Assembly (NCBI RefSeq): GCF_000317555.1
Contig: NC_019745.1
Coordinates: forward strand, 4,840,001 to 4,904,000
DNA: 64,000 bases
Source of the DNA: Gloeocapsa sp. PCC 7428
GTDB lineage: Bacteria > Cyanobacteriota > Cyanobacteriia > Cyanobacteriales > Chroococcidiopsidaceae
Reading direction: 5' to 3'
Made by a program: the position numbers and the translations under genes. Below, piece after piece: positions 19,692 through 28,902 of the stretch (its first letter is position 1; every line of letters starts with the position of its first letter). The notes below the pieces were generated by a model. The model ran no database searches. It was not told the DNA's origin and saw nothing but the letters and a program-made list of their open reading frames with translations.

Positions 19692-19962
19692 AATTTTTCT
19701 GCTGCATACACTCAAATAATTTAAATGTCATCCGTTTTTTGCTAAATCTTTAATCTACCTCACAATTTATCATTTTCTTTATATAAAATTTATACTTTCA
19801 ATGTCTCTAATAAACTAATCTCAAATTATCAGCTTTGAGGAAATAATTTTCTTAACTCAATAGCAGTAATCGCTATTTCTTACCAAAAGTTGTAAGGAAA
19901 TAGTGAAAGTCTGTTGTAAAAATTCAACCGTATTTCTACTTAATATTTAGAGCAGAAAAGTT

Positions 19963-21720
19963 ATGGCAACTATTAATGGGACGTCGGGTAACAATACTCT
20001 TACCGGAACTCAATTTGCTGATTCAATCTTTGGTTTTGCAGGTAATGATAGTCTTTTGGGATTGGGTGGGAATGATTTGCTTGATGGCGGAGTAGGCAAT
20101 GATTATTTAGCAGGAGGTAACGGTAACGATAATCTGTTTGGCGGAGCGAATGATAACCCTGATATTTTTGTACCACGTGGCAATGACACACTTGATGGAG
20201 GGATGGGCGACGATAGTTTGAGTGGCGGTGATGGTAATGACGTTATGTATGGCGGAGTTGGAAATGATGGTTTGAGTGGCGGTGAGGATAATGACATTAT
20301 GTATGGCGGAGTTGGAAATGATGGTTTAGATGGAAATGATGGTAGCGATATTTTGTATGGCGGTGATGGCAATGACGCGCTCAATGCTGGCACTACATAC
20401 GTGGACTCTAACTATTACATAGGTGATTCCGCTTCAGATTTTCTGTATGGTGGTGATGGCAACGATACATATATCGTAGGCGATCAATTTGACGACGAAA
20501 TTATTGAAGCAGCCAACGCAGGAATAGATACCGTTATTACATATACCAACTACCAATTAAGTGCAAACGTAGAAAACTTAATTCTACGCGGGAATCGCGC
20601 CACTACAGGAATAGGTAATAACCTGGATAATACTATCACAGGTAACTTTAGTAATAATACTCTGATCGGTGGTGGTGGCAACGATATTATCAATTTTGGT
20701 AATGACTTCTCAATCTACATTGGAGAAGATATTCTATATGGCGGTGATGGCAACGATACTCTCTACGCATCCAGCTATAGTCGATTGTTCAATGGATACT
20801 ACTACTCTCAAGATGAAGACACTTTATATGGGGGTAGTGGCGATGATGTTTTATACTCTGCTGTTGGTTGCGTTGCGTATGGTGGTAGCGGTAACGATAC
20901 ACTCTATGGTGCCTTACAGAGTGGTAATGCAGGAGGTACTGGTGACGATACTTATTTTGTTGGTAGAGAAATCGTTACAGCCTACGATCCTTTTGGCGGA
21001 ACGTATGAAGTTGAGATTACAGTAGGTATTGGAGAGACGGCGAACGCAGGCACAGATACTGTTTATGCTTCTTATGATTACACGCTGCCAGAGCACTTTG
21101 AAAACCTAATTCTGACAGATGATGCAATAGTAGGTAATGGTAACAGAGTCAATAATGCGCTTACTGGCAACAATCTCAACAATATTCTTGATAGTAAAGC
21201 GGGTAACGACACGCTCAAGGGATTAGCTGGTAATGATACTCTGATTGGTGGTGATGGTGACGACATCCTTACTGGCGATCAAGGTAATGATCAATTGATC
21301 GGTGGTAGGGGTATTGATGCGCTTTATGGTGGTGCAGGCAATGATACTCTTAGCTTTGGAGCTATTGATAAACGCCTTGATGGTGGTGGTGGTACAGATA
21401 CTATAGCTGTCGATGGTAGTGGCATTGTTATTGACTTAACAACTTTACCAAATGATAGAATTCAAGGCATCGAAATTATTGACTTGACAGGTACTGGTAA
21501 CAATAGTTTGAATCTAACGCGGTTGGACTTGTTGGATTTATCCGATACGACGAATCAACTGATTGTCAACGGTAATGCGGGTGATGCGGTGACGTCTATA
21601 GGACAAGGATGGTTATTGAGTAATACACCAACTACACTTAATGGTATTGTGTACGATCGCTACACATCTGGCGCAGCGACGCTACTGGTAGACGCTGATA
21701 TCACGCAGACAATTTCCTAA
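19963..21720 (+). CDS. RTX (hemolysin-type calcium-binding repeat) protein
   Basis: A 585-residue protein built from glycine-aspartate nonapeptide repeats (GGxGxDxLx), in blocks at about 20-150, 225-320 and 400-475. These form calcium-filled parallel beta-rolls. They alternate with non-repeat segments such as AANAGIDTVITYTNYQLS and VENLILRG, and the parallel AANAGTDTVYASYDYTL with FENLILTD. There is no N-terminal signal peptide, as expected for type I secretion; the C-terminal about 95 residues (DLLDLSDTTNQLIVNGNAGD onward) resemble a secretion-associated domain. No catalytic domain is visible. No type I exporter is encoded nearby. Confidence 0.85.
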   Translation: MATINGTSGNNTLTGTQFADSIFGFAGNDSLLGLGGNDLLDGGVGNDYLAGGNGNDNLFGGANDNPDIFVPRGNDTLDGGMGDDSLSGGDGNDVMYGGVGNDGLSGGEDNDIMYGGVGNDGLDGNDGSDILYGGDGNDALNAGTTYVDSNYYIGDSASDFLYGGDGNDTYIVGDQFDDEIIEAANAGIDTVITYTNYQLSANVENLILRGNRATTGIGNNLDNTITGNFSNNTLIGGGGNDIINFGNDFSIYIGEDILYGGDGNDTLYASSYSRLFNGYYYSQDEDTLYGGSGDDVLYSAVGCVAYGGSGNDTLYGALQSGNAGGTGDDTYFVGREIVTAYDPFGGTYEVEITVGIGETANAGTDTVYASYDYTLPEHFENLILTDDAIVGNGNRVNNALTGNNLNNILDSKAGNDTLKGLAGNDTLIGGDGDDILTGDQGNDQLIGGRGIDALYGGAGNDTLSFGAIDKRLDGGGGTDTIAVDGSGIVIDLTTLPNDRIQGIEIIDLTGTGNNSLNLTRLDLLDLSDTTNQLIVNGNAGDAVTSIGQGWLLSNTPTTLNGIVYDRYTSGAATLLVDADITQTIS

Positions 21721-21764
21721 ACTCACTTAGGAAGTATTTCCTTGAATTGTTATTAACTCTAGGA

Positions 21765-21807
21765 CTCATAAGGTGGAGCTTGCTATACAATTTAGCTCCA
21801 TCCGAGT
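21765..21807 (+). other. interrupted hairpin between the RTX gene and GT2 gene
   Basis: GGTGGAGC (21772-21779) pairs with GCTCCATC (21795-21802), including one G-T pair, and an outer ACTC/GAGT adds four more. No T-run follows, so a terminator is doubtful; it may be a leader structure of the downstream five-gene set. Confidence 0.35.
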
Positions 21808-21869
21808 TCTGCGAGTAAGTGCAGTCATTTTATGCGCTTTTACTCAAGGAAAGCTGCACGCCATCGACA

Positions 21870-22880
21870 ATGATGAAACTAATTATTCAAATTCCTTGTT
21901 ATAACGAGGAACATACTTTAGGAACAACGCTAGCCGAATTACCGCGATCGCTACCTGGAATTGATTGTATCGAATGGTTGGTAATTGATGATGGCAGCCG
22001 CGATCGCACAATCGAAGTCGCTAAAGCATACGGTGTCGATCACATTGTTCGTTTTCCAACCAACCAAGGCTTAGCCAAAGCGTTTATGGCAGGGTTGGAA
22101 GCAAGTCTCAAAGCTGGGGCGGATATTATTGTCAACACTGATGCAGATAATCAATACTGCGCTGAGGATATTCCTACACTTATTCAGCCAATCTTATTAC
22201 ACCAAGCCGAAATTGTCGTTGGTGCTAGACCGATTTGGAAAACTAAGCAATTTTCGCTATCAAAAAAACTGTTACAAAAATTAGGGAGTTGGGTAGTGAG
22301 AATCGCGAGTAATACTAAAATTCCTGATGCGCCGAGTGGTTTTCGGGCGTTTAGCCGCGAAGCCGCATTACAACTCAATGTCTTCAATAACTACACCTAC
22401 ACTTTAGAAACAATCATTCAAGCGGGGCAAAAAGGAATCGCGATCGCATCTGTACCCATTCACACGAATCCCGTGATGCGCCCGTCGCGATTAGTTAAAA
22501 GTACGCCCAGATACGTTGTGCGATCGCTTTTTACTATCTTGCGCATTTTTATTATCTACAAACCACTACGCTTTTTCATGTTTCTAGGCAGCTTGCCGTT
22601 CATTGTTGGGTTATTATTAGGATTTCGTTGGTTATTCTTCTTCTTTTTTGAAACTACTACACGCACGCGCGTACCAAGTTTAATTCTGGCGGCGATTTTA
22701 ATCTTAATTGGCTTTCAGTTGTGGATGTTTGGGTTAGTTGCTGATTTAATGGCAGCAAATCGCCGCTTAATCGAAGAGGTGCAATTACGAATGCGGCGGG
22801 TAGACGCAGATACAGTAAAGCGAACTGTCAAAGATGTCTCACCTGTCAAGCAAGGAAGCAATGTTCACTTTGAACTTTAA
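21870..22880 (+). CDS. family 2 glycosyltransferase, dolichyl-phosphate-mannose-synthase-like
   Basis: Membrane-anchored GT2 enzyme that would transfer a sugar from a nucleotide donor to a lipid-phosphate or saccharide acceptor. IQIPCYNEEHTL starts the GT-A fold, followed by LVIDDGSRDRT near 42, NTDADNQY near 93 (the metal-binding DxD) and AEIVVGARP near 122. Two C-terminal hydrophobic helices follow (FFMFLGSLPFIVGLLLGF and LILAAILILIGFQLWMFGL). I chose the ATG pair at 21870/21873 because the GTG-led extension from 21819 is unlike the family. First gene of the set running to 28875; the next gene begins 11 bases on. Confidence 0.85.
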   Translation: MMKLIIQIPCYNEEHTLGTTLAELPRSLPGIDCIEWLVIDDGSRDRTIEVAKAYGVDHIVRFPTNQGLAKAFMAGLEASLKAGADIIVNTDADNQYCAEDIPTLIQPILLHQAEIVVGARPIWKTKQFSLSKKLLQKLGSWVVRIASNTKIPDAPSGFRAFSREAALQLNVFNNYTYTLETIIQAGQKGIAIASVPIHTNPVMRPSRLVKSTPRYVVRSLFTILRIFIIYKPLRFFMFLGSLPFIVGLLLGFRWLFFFFFETTTRTRVPSLILAAILILIGFQLWMFGLVADLMAANRRLIEEVQLRMRRVDADTVKRTVKDVSPVKQGSNVHFEL

Positions 22881-22891
22881 ATTCTAAGTTT

Positions 22892-24487
22892 ATGTCTCAC
22901 CGCGATTTATTTGCCCGTAGTGCTTTAGCAAACATTCCTAAAATCTTGACACTACTAGATCGCAATCCGCATAGCCCTACTTATGGCTGCTTTGATCGGA
23001 ACTTTTGGCATTACAAGATTATCGATTTTCCGAGTGGGATGGCACAGGAATTTGTTTTGCCACTTGCTCTCGCCTACAATACTGATCTCCCAGATAATCC
23101 TTTTTACCGTCAACCAGTGCTGCGCGATTGGGTAGAAGCAGGTATTATTTATGCTGCGAGAAGCGCGCACAAAGATGGTTCGTGTGATGATTACTTTCCT
23201 TACGAACGCGCGAGTGGGGCGGCGGCTTTTTCCTTATTGGCTTGTATCGATAGTTACGTACTGTTCAAGCTAAATAATTCAGCAATTTTACAGTTTTTCT
23301 CCCAACGGGCAGATTGGTTAGCCAGCCACCAAGAAAGCGGGCGACTCAGCAACCATCAAGCCTTAATTACATTATGTCTCTTACTACTTTCTCATTTATT
23401 GCAAACATCCCGATGGCAAAGGGCGATCGCGCAACGTCTAGAACTCGTTTTATCTTGGCAAAGTTCTGAAGGTTGGTTTCAGGAATACGAAGGCTGCGAT
23501 CCTGGCTACAACACGATGACAATTTCCTGCTTAGCAAGAATTTATCAACTCCAACCCGACGCCAAGCTAAAAGAAGCACTGATTAAAGCCGTCAAGCTAG
23601 CAGCCCATTTTGTGCATCCTGATGGTTCCTATGGTGGTGAGTATACCAGTCGTAATACTTATAACTTCTTTCCGCACGGATTTGAATTAGTCGGGCGCTG
23701 GATGCCAGAAGCATTACAAATTAGCGATCGCTTCCTTGAGGGACTCGCTAAAGGATTAGCACCTTGCTATGCTGACGATCATATTATTGGACATCATACT
23801 TGGAATTATTTACTAGCATGGCGTGATTTTGTGCCACAGCGTCCTACACTCACCACACCTCCTCAAGGGCGTTTATGGTTAAAGGAAGCAAAGATTTTGA
23901 TTGAGCGACGCGAAAATACAGTATTGTATTTAGCCTTAAATAAAGGTGGCGTTTTCAAACTATTTCGCAACAATCAATTAATTATTTCTGATACTCAAAT
24001 CTCCTTACAAGTTGAAATCAAAAATAAACTGAAAAATTGTGTAGCGCATTTAGTTGATGCGTATGAAATGACGATTGGTGATGATGAAATTACGATTGCT
24101 GGGGCAATGGGATGGGCAAAGCAAAAACAAATGACACCATCAAACTTACTTATTTTACGCGCTGTAATGCTTACTTTCGGACGTTTCTTTCCAAATTTAA
24201 TTCGTAGAATTCTGCAAAAATTATTAATTACAGGTAAACAAAACGCTCCCTATTACTTTAGACGAAAACTTCGTTGGCATAGTGGGCAATGGTGTATTAC
24301 TGACGAAGTTTATACGCGCTCTTGGCATAATGTCATTTATGCAGGTATTGGCGGCGATCAAACTTCTATATATGTTGTGATGAGTCGTACATTTCAGCAC
24401 AATCAAATGCAATCATGGTTTAATCTTACACAAAAAGTAAGAAAACTAGCTCCTGGTGAACCACTAAAGATAGAGCGTTATTTCTAA
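22892..24487 (+). CDS. predicted alpha/alpha-toroid protein, heparinase II/III-like
   Basis: A 531-residue protein without signal peptide or membrane helices. The first about 310 residues are helical, with aromatic and histidine clusters (GSCDDYFPYERASGAAAF near 90, EGWFQEYEGCDPGYNTMT near 192, DGSYGGEYTSRNTYNFFPHG near 250), resembling alpha/alpha-toroid domains of polysaccharide lyases. The remainder appears beta-rich (YLALNKGGVFKLF, RKLRWHSGQWCITDEVYTRS), like a C-terminal beta-sandwich. The fold assignment is by appearance only and activity is unproven. Tightly packed between GT2 and the UPF0104-like gene, it probably acts on or helps build the same glycan. Confidence 0.6.
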   Translation: MSHRDLFARSALANIPKILTLLDRNPHSPTYGCFDRNFWHYKIIDFPSGMAQEFVLPLALAYNTDLPDNPFYRQPVLRDWVEAGIIYAARSAHKDGSCDDYFPYERASGAAAFSLLACIDSYVLFKLNNSAILQFFSQRADWLASHQESGRLSNHQALITLCLLLLSHLLQTSRWQRAIAQRLELVLSWQSSEGWFQEYEGCDPGYNTMTISCLARIYQLQPDAKLKEALIKAVKLAAHFVHPDGSYGGEYTSRNTYNFFPHGFELVGRWMPEALQISDRFLEGLAKGLAPCYADDHIIGHHTWNYLLAWRDFVPQRPTLTTPPQGRLWLKEAKILIERRENTVLYLALNKGGVFKLFRNNQLIISDTQISLQVEIKNKLKNCVAHLVDAYEMTIGDDEITIAGAMGWAKQKQMTPSNLLILRAVMLTFGRFFPNLIRRILQKLLITGKQNAPYYFRRKLRWHSGQWCITDEVYTRSWHNVIYAGIGGDQTSIYVVMSRTFQHNQMQSWFNLTQKVRKLAPGEPLKIERYF

Positions 24488-24541
24488 AATTGAGCAAACT
24501 ACAAGCTGAAAAAGATAATAAACTTACTTTTATTTAGTTAC

Positions 24542-25507
24542 ATGAAAAGACTGCTTTCTATCATTGTCAGTTTTACTATTTTAGGCATTATTTATTGGAA
24601 AATAGACTTTCCTCAATTAATTCAAGTTTTTCAAAATAGTAATATTTTGTGGATAATAATTAGTTTAGGGATGGTTATTCCTTTAACAATGTTAACAGCA
24701 TGGAGATTACAACAACTTATACCTATAGGCAAGCGTCTAGGTTTTTTTGAGGCAAATCGTTTAATTTTAGCCGCAAGTGTCTTGAACATGATTCTCCCAT
24801 CCAAAATGGGAGATATTGCTAAAGCTTATTTTATGAAAGAGCGAGGACATTTGAGCGGTTCTTTGTCGCTATCGCTAGTTATTTTTGAAAAAGCCTGCGA
24901 TTTACTTTCATTACTACTTTGGTGTGTATTTGGATTAATATTTTATTCACAAAACAATTGGCTCTTTTGGGTAATGACAGCAAGTGTTACTCTAGGTTTA
25001 ATTACTGGAGTCTTATTACTTGCATCACGTCAATTTACAGAGTTATTTTTTGATATTATCAGACTTATTCTACCTAAAAAAATACACCCAAAATTAGAAA
25101 ATCTCCGTAGTTCTTGGAGACAAATGCATAATTATTTTTGGCGTGATAAAGTTCATTTAATACGGATAGCCACAACCTCAATTTTTATTTGGTTTCTTCA
25201 TTTGTTGCAGATTTGGTTTTTTATTCTTGCACTAAATGCTTGGACACCTTTTCTGACAAACTTGGCATTATCTCCTTTAGCTATTCTAGCAGGATTACTA
25301 CCATTAACTTTTGCTGGTATTGGTACTCGCGATGCAGCACTCATTGTTTTTTATCAACCTTATTTCAGCGCACCAACAGCTGCGGCTTTGGGTTTACTCT
25401 GTACTTCTCGCTATTTCCTACCAGCGATCGCCGGCTTACCTTTTTTAGGACAGTATCTTACAACGATTCAAACTGTGCAAGCAAATAAAAAATTTCTTCG
25501 CTTCTAA
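24542..25507 (+). CDS. UPF0104/AglD-like polytopic membrane protein
   Basis: A 321-residue protein with about eight predicted membrane helices, of the lysylphosphatidylglycerol-synthase TM/UPF0104 type. Useful marks are LNMILPSKMGDIAKAYFMKE near 78-97 and the GIGTRDAALIVFY segment near 258-270, both typical of the family. Such proteins occur beside DPM1-like GT2 enzymes and are suspected to move or modify lipid-linked sugars. It lies 54 bases after the toroid gene and 8 bases before the next gene. The DNA is notably AT-rich. Confidence 0.75.
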   Translation: MKRLLSIIVSFTILGIIYWKIDFPQLIQVFQNSNILWIIISLGMVIPLTMLTAWRLQQLIPIGKRLGFFEANRLILAASVLNMILPSKMGDIAKAYFMKERGHLSGSLSLSLVIFEKACDLLSLLLWCVFGLIFYSQNNWLFWVMTASVTLGLITGVLLLASRQFTELFFDIIRLILPKKIHPKLENLRSSWRQMHNYFWRDKVHLIRIATTSIFIWFLHLLQIWFFILALNAWTPFLTNLALSPLAILAGLLPLTFAGIGTRDAALIVFYQPYFSAPTAAALGLLCTSRYFLPAIAGLPFLGQYLTTIQTVQANKKFLRF

Positions 25508-25515
25508 ACTATTCT

Positions 25516-27057
25516 ATGCAATTATTACCTACACATAATAAATTTATTATAACTATCAATAAAGCATTATTTTCATCGCAGAGATTACCTTGGACGATTA
25601 TTAGTTTTGGTATCTTAGTACGCTTGGTGCAATACTTGTATAATCGTTCGCTATGGAATGATGAAGCAGCACTTGCGCTTAATATTGTGAATCGTTCCTA
25701 CACTGAGTTACTCAAACCACTAGATTACGATCAAGCTGCACCTCTTGGTTTTCTCTTTGTAGAAAAGTTAGCAATACAGTTATTTGGTGGTAGCGAGTAT
25801 TCTTTAAGATTATTTCCTTTCTTATCAGCAATTATCTCGTTATTTCTTTTCTATCGATTAGCTCAACGCTGCTTACAACCTTTTGCCGTATGGATTTCAT
25901 TAGCACTTTTTTCTAGCTTGCACATCATAGTTTACTATGCTACAGAAGTCAAACAGTACTCTAGCGATGTAGCGATCGCAATACTTGCTTGTTTACTTTT
26001 TATTGATTTGTCCCAAAGCAAGCTCAATTATATACAAGTTGTAACATACGGTATTTTAGGCGGAACTTTAATTTGGTTTTCGCATTCGGTTGTATTTATT
26101 TTAGCTGGTCTTGCACTAAGTCAATTGCTATTGACTTTCCTCCATCAAGAAGTGACTAAACTTCTAAAACTTTTAGGAGTTTACTTAGTTTGGGCTACTA
26201 GTTTTAGTATTTTTTATTTTGTTAGTCTTCAATCTCTAGCTAATCAAACAGATTTATTTAATTCTTGGGCAAGTCGTAGTACTTTTCCGAAATCTTTCAC
26301 TGATTTTTTGTGGCTACTAACAACTTTTTGGAAATTTTTCCATAAACCTTTAGGCTTTCCAGATGTATTTTTAGGGATTGCAATATTAACATTTTTTCTA
26401 GGTTGTACGTCTTTGATTAAAACAGACTCAAGAATTTTATTAATATTTGTATCTCCTATCATTGTAACTTTTTTTGCTACTTACCTACATCTCTATCCGT
26501 TTGATGGTAGACTCGTCTTATTTCTTACACCTTTTTTTATTCTTTTAATTGGTGAAGGCGCAGCAGCAATTAAGTATACAAAGCTTTCCCAAAAAGCCAA
26601 GATAGGTACTTTGATTTTGATATTACTGCTTGTTCCACCAATAGGAACTGCTGGATATTTGATTGTTAGACCGTATGAAAAACAAGAAATTCGACCAGTA
26701 ATGGCTTACATAAAAGAACATCAACAACAGAAGGATACCATCTATGTATATCAACGCGCAGAATTTCAATTTAAATATTATGTTAACAAATTTGGTTATC
26801 AAGCCGAAGATTATATCTTGGGTATAGACGATTTAGATAAACAAGATGGGCAGGGTATTTCAGATAATGAATGGCAAAGATACACTAAAGATTTAGATAG
26901 GTTACGTGGGAAGCCAAGAGTGTGGATTGTATTTTCTCACGTGCGTAGTTGGGCACAGGAAAAAGAACGAGTAACGGCATATCTTGATACCTTTGGTAGC
27001 CAACTTGATGCCTTTGAAACAAAAGGTTCTTATGTCTATTTGTACAATCTTAGTTAA
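25516..27057 (+). CDS. GT-C membrane glycosyltransferase, GT39/PMT-like
   Basis: A 513-residue polytopic protein of the ArnT/protein-O-mannosyltransferase superfamily. The first periplasmic loop carries the catalytic acidic motif LWNDEAALAL near 47, followed by QAAPLGFLFVEKLA near 77. YYATEVKQYSSD near 143 is the typical (Y)YAxExRxYS motif. A hydrophilic C-terminal domain begins near 390 (RPYEKQEIRPVMAY). It probably transfers a sugar from a polyprenyl-phosphate carrier, likely one made by the GT2 gene upstream, on the outer side of the membrane. The acceptor is unknown. Confidence 0.75.
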   Translation: MQLLPTHNKFIITINKALFSSQRLPWTIISFGILVRLVQYLYNRSLWNDEAALALNIVNRSYTELLKPLDYDQAAPLGFLFVEKLAIQLFGGSEYSLRLFPFLSAIISLFLFYRLAQRCLQPFAVWISLALFSSLHIIVYYATEVKQYSSDVAIAILACLLFIDLSQSKLNYIQVVTYGILGGTLIWFSHSVVFILAGLALSQLLLTFLHQEVTKLLKLLGVYLVWATSFSIFYFVSLQSLANQTDLFNSWASRSTFPKSFTDFLWLLTTFWKFFHKPLGFPDVFLGIAILTFFLGCTSLIKTDSRILLIFVSPIIVTFFATYLHLYPFDGRLVLFLTPFFILLIGEGAAAIKYTKLSQKAKIGTLILILLLVPPIGTAGYLIVRPYEKQEIRPVMAYIKEHQQQKDTIYVYQRAEFQFKYYVNKFGYQAEDYILGIDDLDKQDGQGISDNEWQRYTKDLDRLRGKPRVWIVFSHVRSWAQEKERVTAYLDTFGSQLDAFETKGSYVYLYNLS

Positions 27058-27147
27058 CCCATATTATTACATTGAATATAATCACCAATTCACAAACATA
27101 AAATATTTTTCTTATTCAAATCTAATTAACTAAACATTTCTTTGCTT

Positions 27148-28875
27148 ATGGTAACTTTGCGCCGACAAAAGCTTGTGACTGCTCCAAAAATTAAATTCAA
27201 CCGTAGAGTAGTATTTTGGTTCAGTCTCAGTTTGACTTTTGCTATAATTTATAGTCTCTTAGGTCTAAGAATAGGCTTTAGTAGTTATTATGTTGTCCAA
27301 GACGATGCCCGTCAGCACGTATTTTGGATGCGACGTTTTTTAGATCCTGGCTTATTTCCTAATGATTTATTAGCGGATTACTTTCAATCAGTCGCACCGT
27401 TAGGCTATACAAACTTATATCGTTTCTTTGCAACAACGGGCATTGATCCTATGTTGCTCAATAAATTTATACCAACAATATTAGGCGTTATTACAACAGG
27501 ATTTTGTTTTGGTACTTGCCTACAAATCTTTCCTATACCTCTAGCAGGATTTCTCACAACTTTATTATTAAATCAGTATTTATGGCTACGCGACGATTTA
27601 GTTTCTGGTACAGCAGTCGCTTTTTTCTATCCTCTATTTACTGGCTTCTTATTCTATTTGTTACGTCGTAATTTATTGCTCGTCTGTGTGGCGATCGCAC
27701 TTCTAGGCTTATTCTATCCCCAGGGCGTCTTTATCTGTGCAGGAATTTTAGTTTTACAATTGGTTCGTTGGCAGCATCGCAGGATAATATTTACCCAGAA
27801 TCGACGTGACTATTTATTTTGTGCGATCGCTTTAGGCGTAGCTTTTCTCGTTTTATCTGTTTATGCGTTAAAGTCTTCAGAGTATGGTCCTGTGATTATA
27901 CCTGCTGAAGCAAGAACTTTACCAGAGTTTAGATCGACAGGCTTGAGTCAGTTTTTTGTTGATATTCCACAACACTTCTGGTTTACTGGACAGCGTAGCG
28001 GCATGATGCCCAAGTATGGAACGATCTTACCCATTGTGGCAACGCTGCTGTTATTACCGATGTTGCTTTTCCCTAAAGTATTTCCGTTGATAAAACAGCT
28101 AACTTCTCAAGGTTGGCTTTTGGTACAAATTACCTTAGCATCGTTAGGGATGTTTTTTGTTGCTCATGCTTTATTATTTCGCTTACATCTGCCGACGAGA
28201 TATACTGAGCATAGTTTGAGAATTGTGACAGCGATCGCAGGTGGAATTGCGATCGCCATATTATTAGACGGTTTATTACATTGGGCTGCGCATACTAAAC
28301 AAAATACCAAACAGTATCAGTGGTTAGCTTTAGGAATAGCAACTTTATTATTGACTGCTGTTATCATCTCACCAGCTTTTCTAGAAAAGTTTCCCAAAAC
28401 AGATTACGTTATCGGCAAATTTCCAGCTTTGTATGAGTTTTTTGCGCAGCAGCCAAAAGATATTCTCATTGCTTCTTTAACCGAGGAAACTGCGAATATT
28501 CCTTCGTTTTCGCAACGTTCTATTTTAGTAGGTGGCGTAGGATTTCCTGTTCCCTATCATAAGGGTTACTATGCACAAATTCGACAACGAACGAATGATT
28601 TAATTGCTGCACAATACAGCCCTGATTTGCAACAAGTACGAAGTTTCATTCAGAAATACGATATAGATTACTGGTTAATCGAAGCTTCAGCCTGGCATCC
28701 AGTATATATCACACGCAGTCGGTGGATTAGACAGTACGATGCGGCAAATCAAGCAATTAGTTTCTTACATCAAGGAAAAATTCCTGCATTAGCAAATGAA
28801 GTTAAGCGCTGTTCAGTATTTGAAACAGGTGATTTTGTAGTGTTACAGGCTTCATGTATTGGTACAAAGGGTTAG
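27148..28875 (+). CDS. large polytopic membrane protein, GT-C-like (paralogue A)
   Basis: About 575 residues with roughly a dozen predicted helices. A first loop with VVQDDARQHVFWMRRF and LADYFQSVAPLGYT resembles the acidic-pair loop of GT-C glycosyltransferases. Near residue 345 RLHLPTRYTEHSLRI is a second conserved stretch, and a soluble C-terminal domain (from about 425) has AQYSPDLQQVRSFIQKYDID. It is closely similar along its whole length to the product of 43133-44848. ATG at 27148 is preferred over TTG at 27142. Its exact reaction is unknown. It is last in the five-gene set and convergent with the GH57 gene. Confidence 0.7.
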   Translation: MVTLRRQKLVTAPKIKFNRRVVFWFSLSLTFAIIYSLLGLRIGFSSYYVVQDDARQHVFWMRRFLDPGLFPNDLLADYFQSVAPLGYTNLYRFFATTGIDPMLLNKFIPTILGVITTGFCFGTCLQIFPIPLAGFLTTLLLNQYLWLRDDLVSGTAVAFFYPLFTGFLFYLLRRNLLLVCVAIALLGLFYPQGVFICAGILVLQLVRWQHRRIIFTQNRRDYLFCAIALGVAFLVLSVYALKSSEYGPVIIPAEARTLPEFRSTGLSQFFVDIPQHFWFTGQRSGMMPKYGTILPIVATLLLLPMLLFPKVFPLIKQLTSQGWLLVQITLASLGMFFVAHALLFRLHLPTRYTEHSLRIVTAIAGGIAIAILLDGLLHWAAHTKQNTKQYQWLALGIATLLLTAVIISPAFLEKFPKTDYVIGKFPALYEFFAQQPKDILIASLTEETANIPSFSQRSILVGGVGFPVPYHKGYYAQIRQRTNDLIAAQYSPDLQQVRSFIQKYDIDYWLIEASAWHPVYITRSRWIRQYDAANQAISFLHQGKIPALANEVKRCSVFETGDFVVLQASCIGTKG

Positions 28876-28890
28876 GTTAGTACCCAACCC
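28869..28890. terminator. candidate bidirectional terminator
   Basis: GGGTT (28869-28873) and AACCC (28886-28890), with an inner GGT/ACC, form an interrupted stem between two convergent genes; it overlaps the stop codon of the membrane-protein gene. T-runs are weak on both sides. Confidence 0.35.
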
Positions 28891-28902
28891 CATAATTTGA
28901 AT

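Noticed and set aside
20103-20393. 96-codon minus-strand frame rich in Pro and Ser, and other frames inside the RTX gene.
   Set aside because: It mirrors the Gly/Asp repeats of the plus-strand RTX gene; the composition is an artefact of reading the repeat backwards.
19990-21400. Regularly spaced DNA repeats that at first sight suggest a CRISPR array.
   Set aside because: The units are in frame, degenerate and encode the GGxGxDxLx calcium repeat; there are no unique spacers of constant size.
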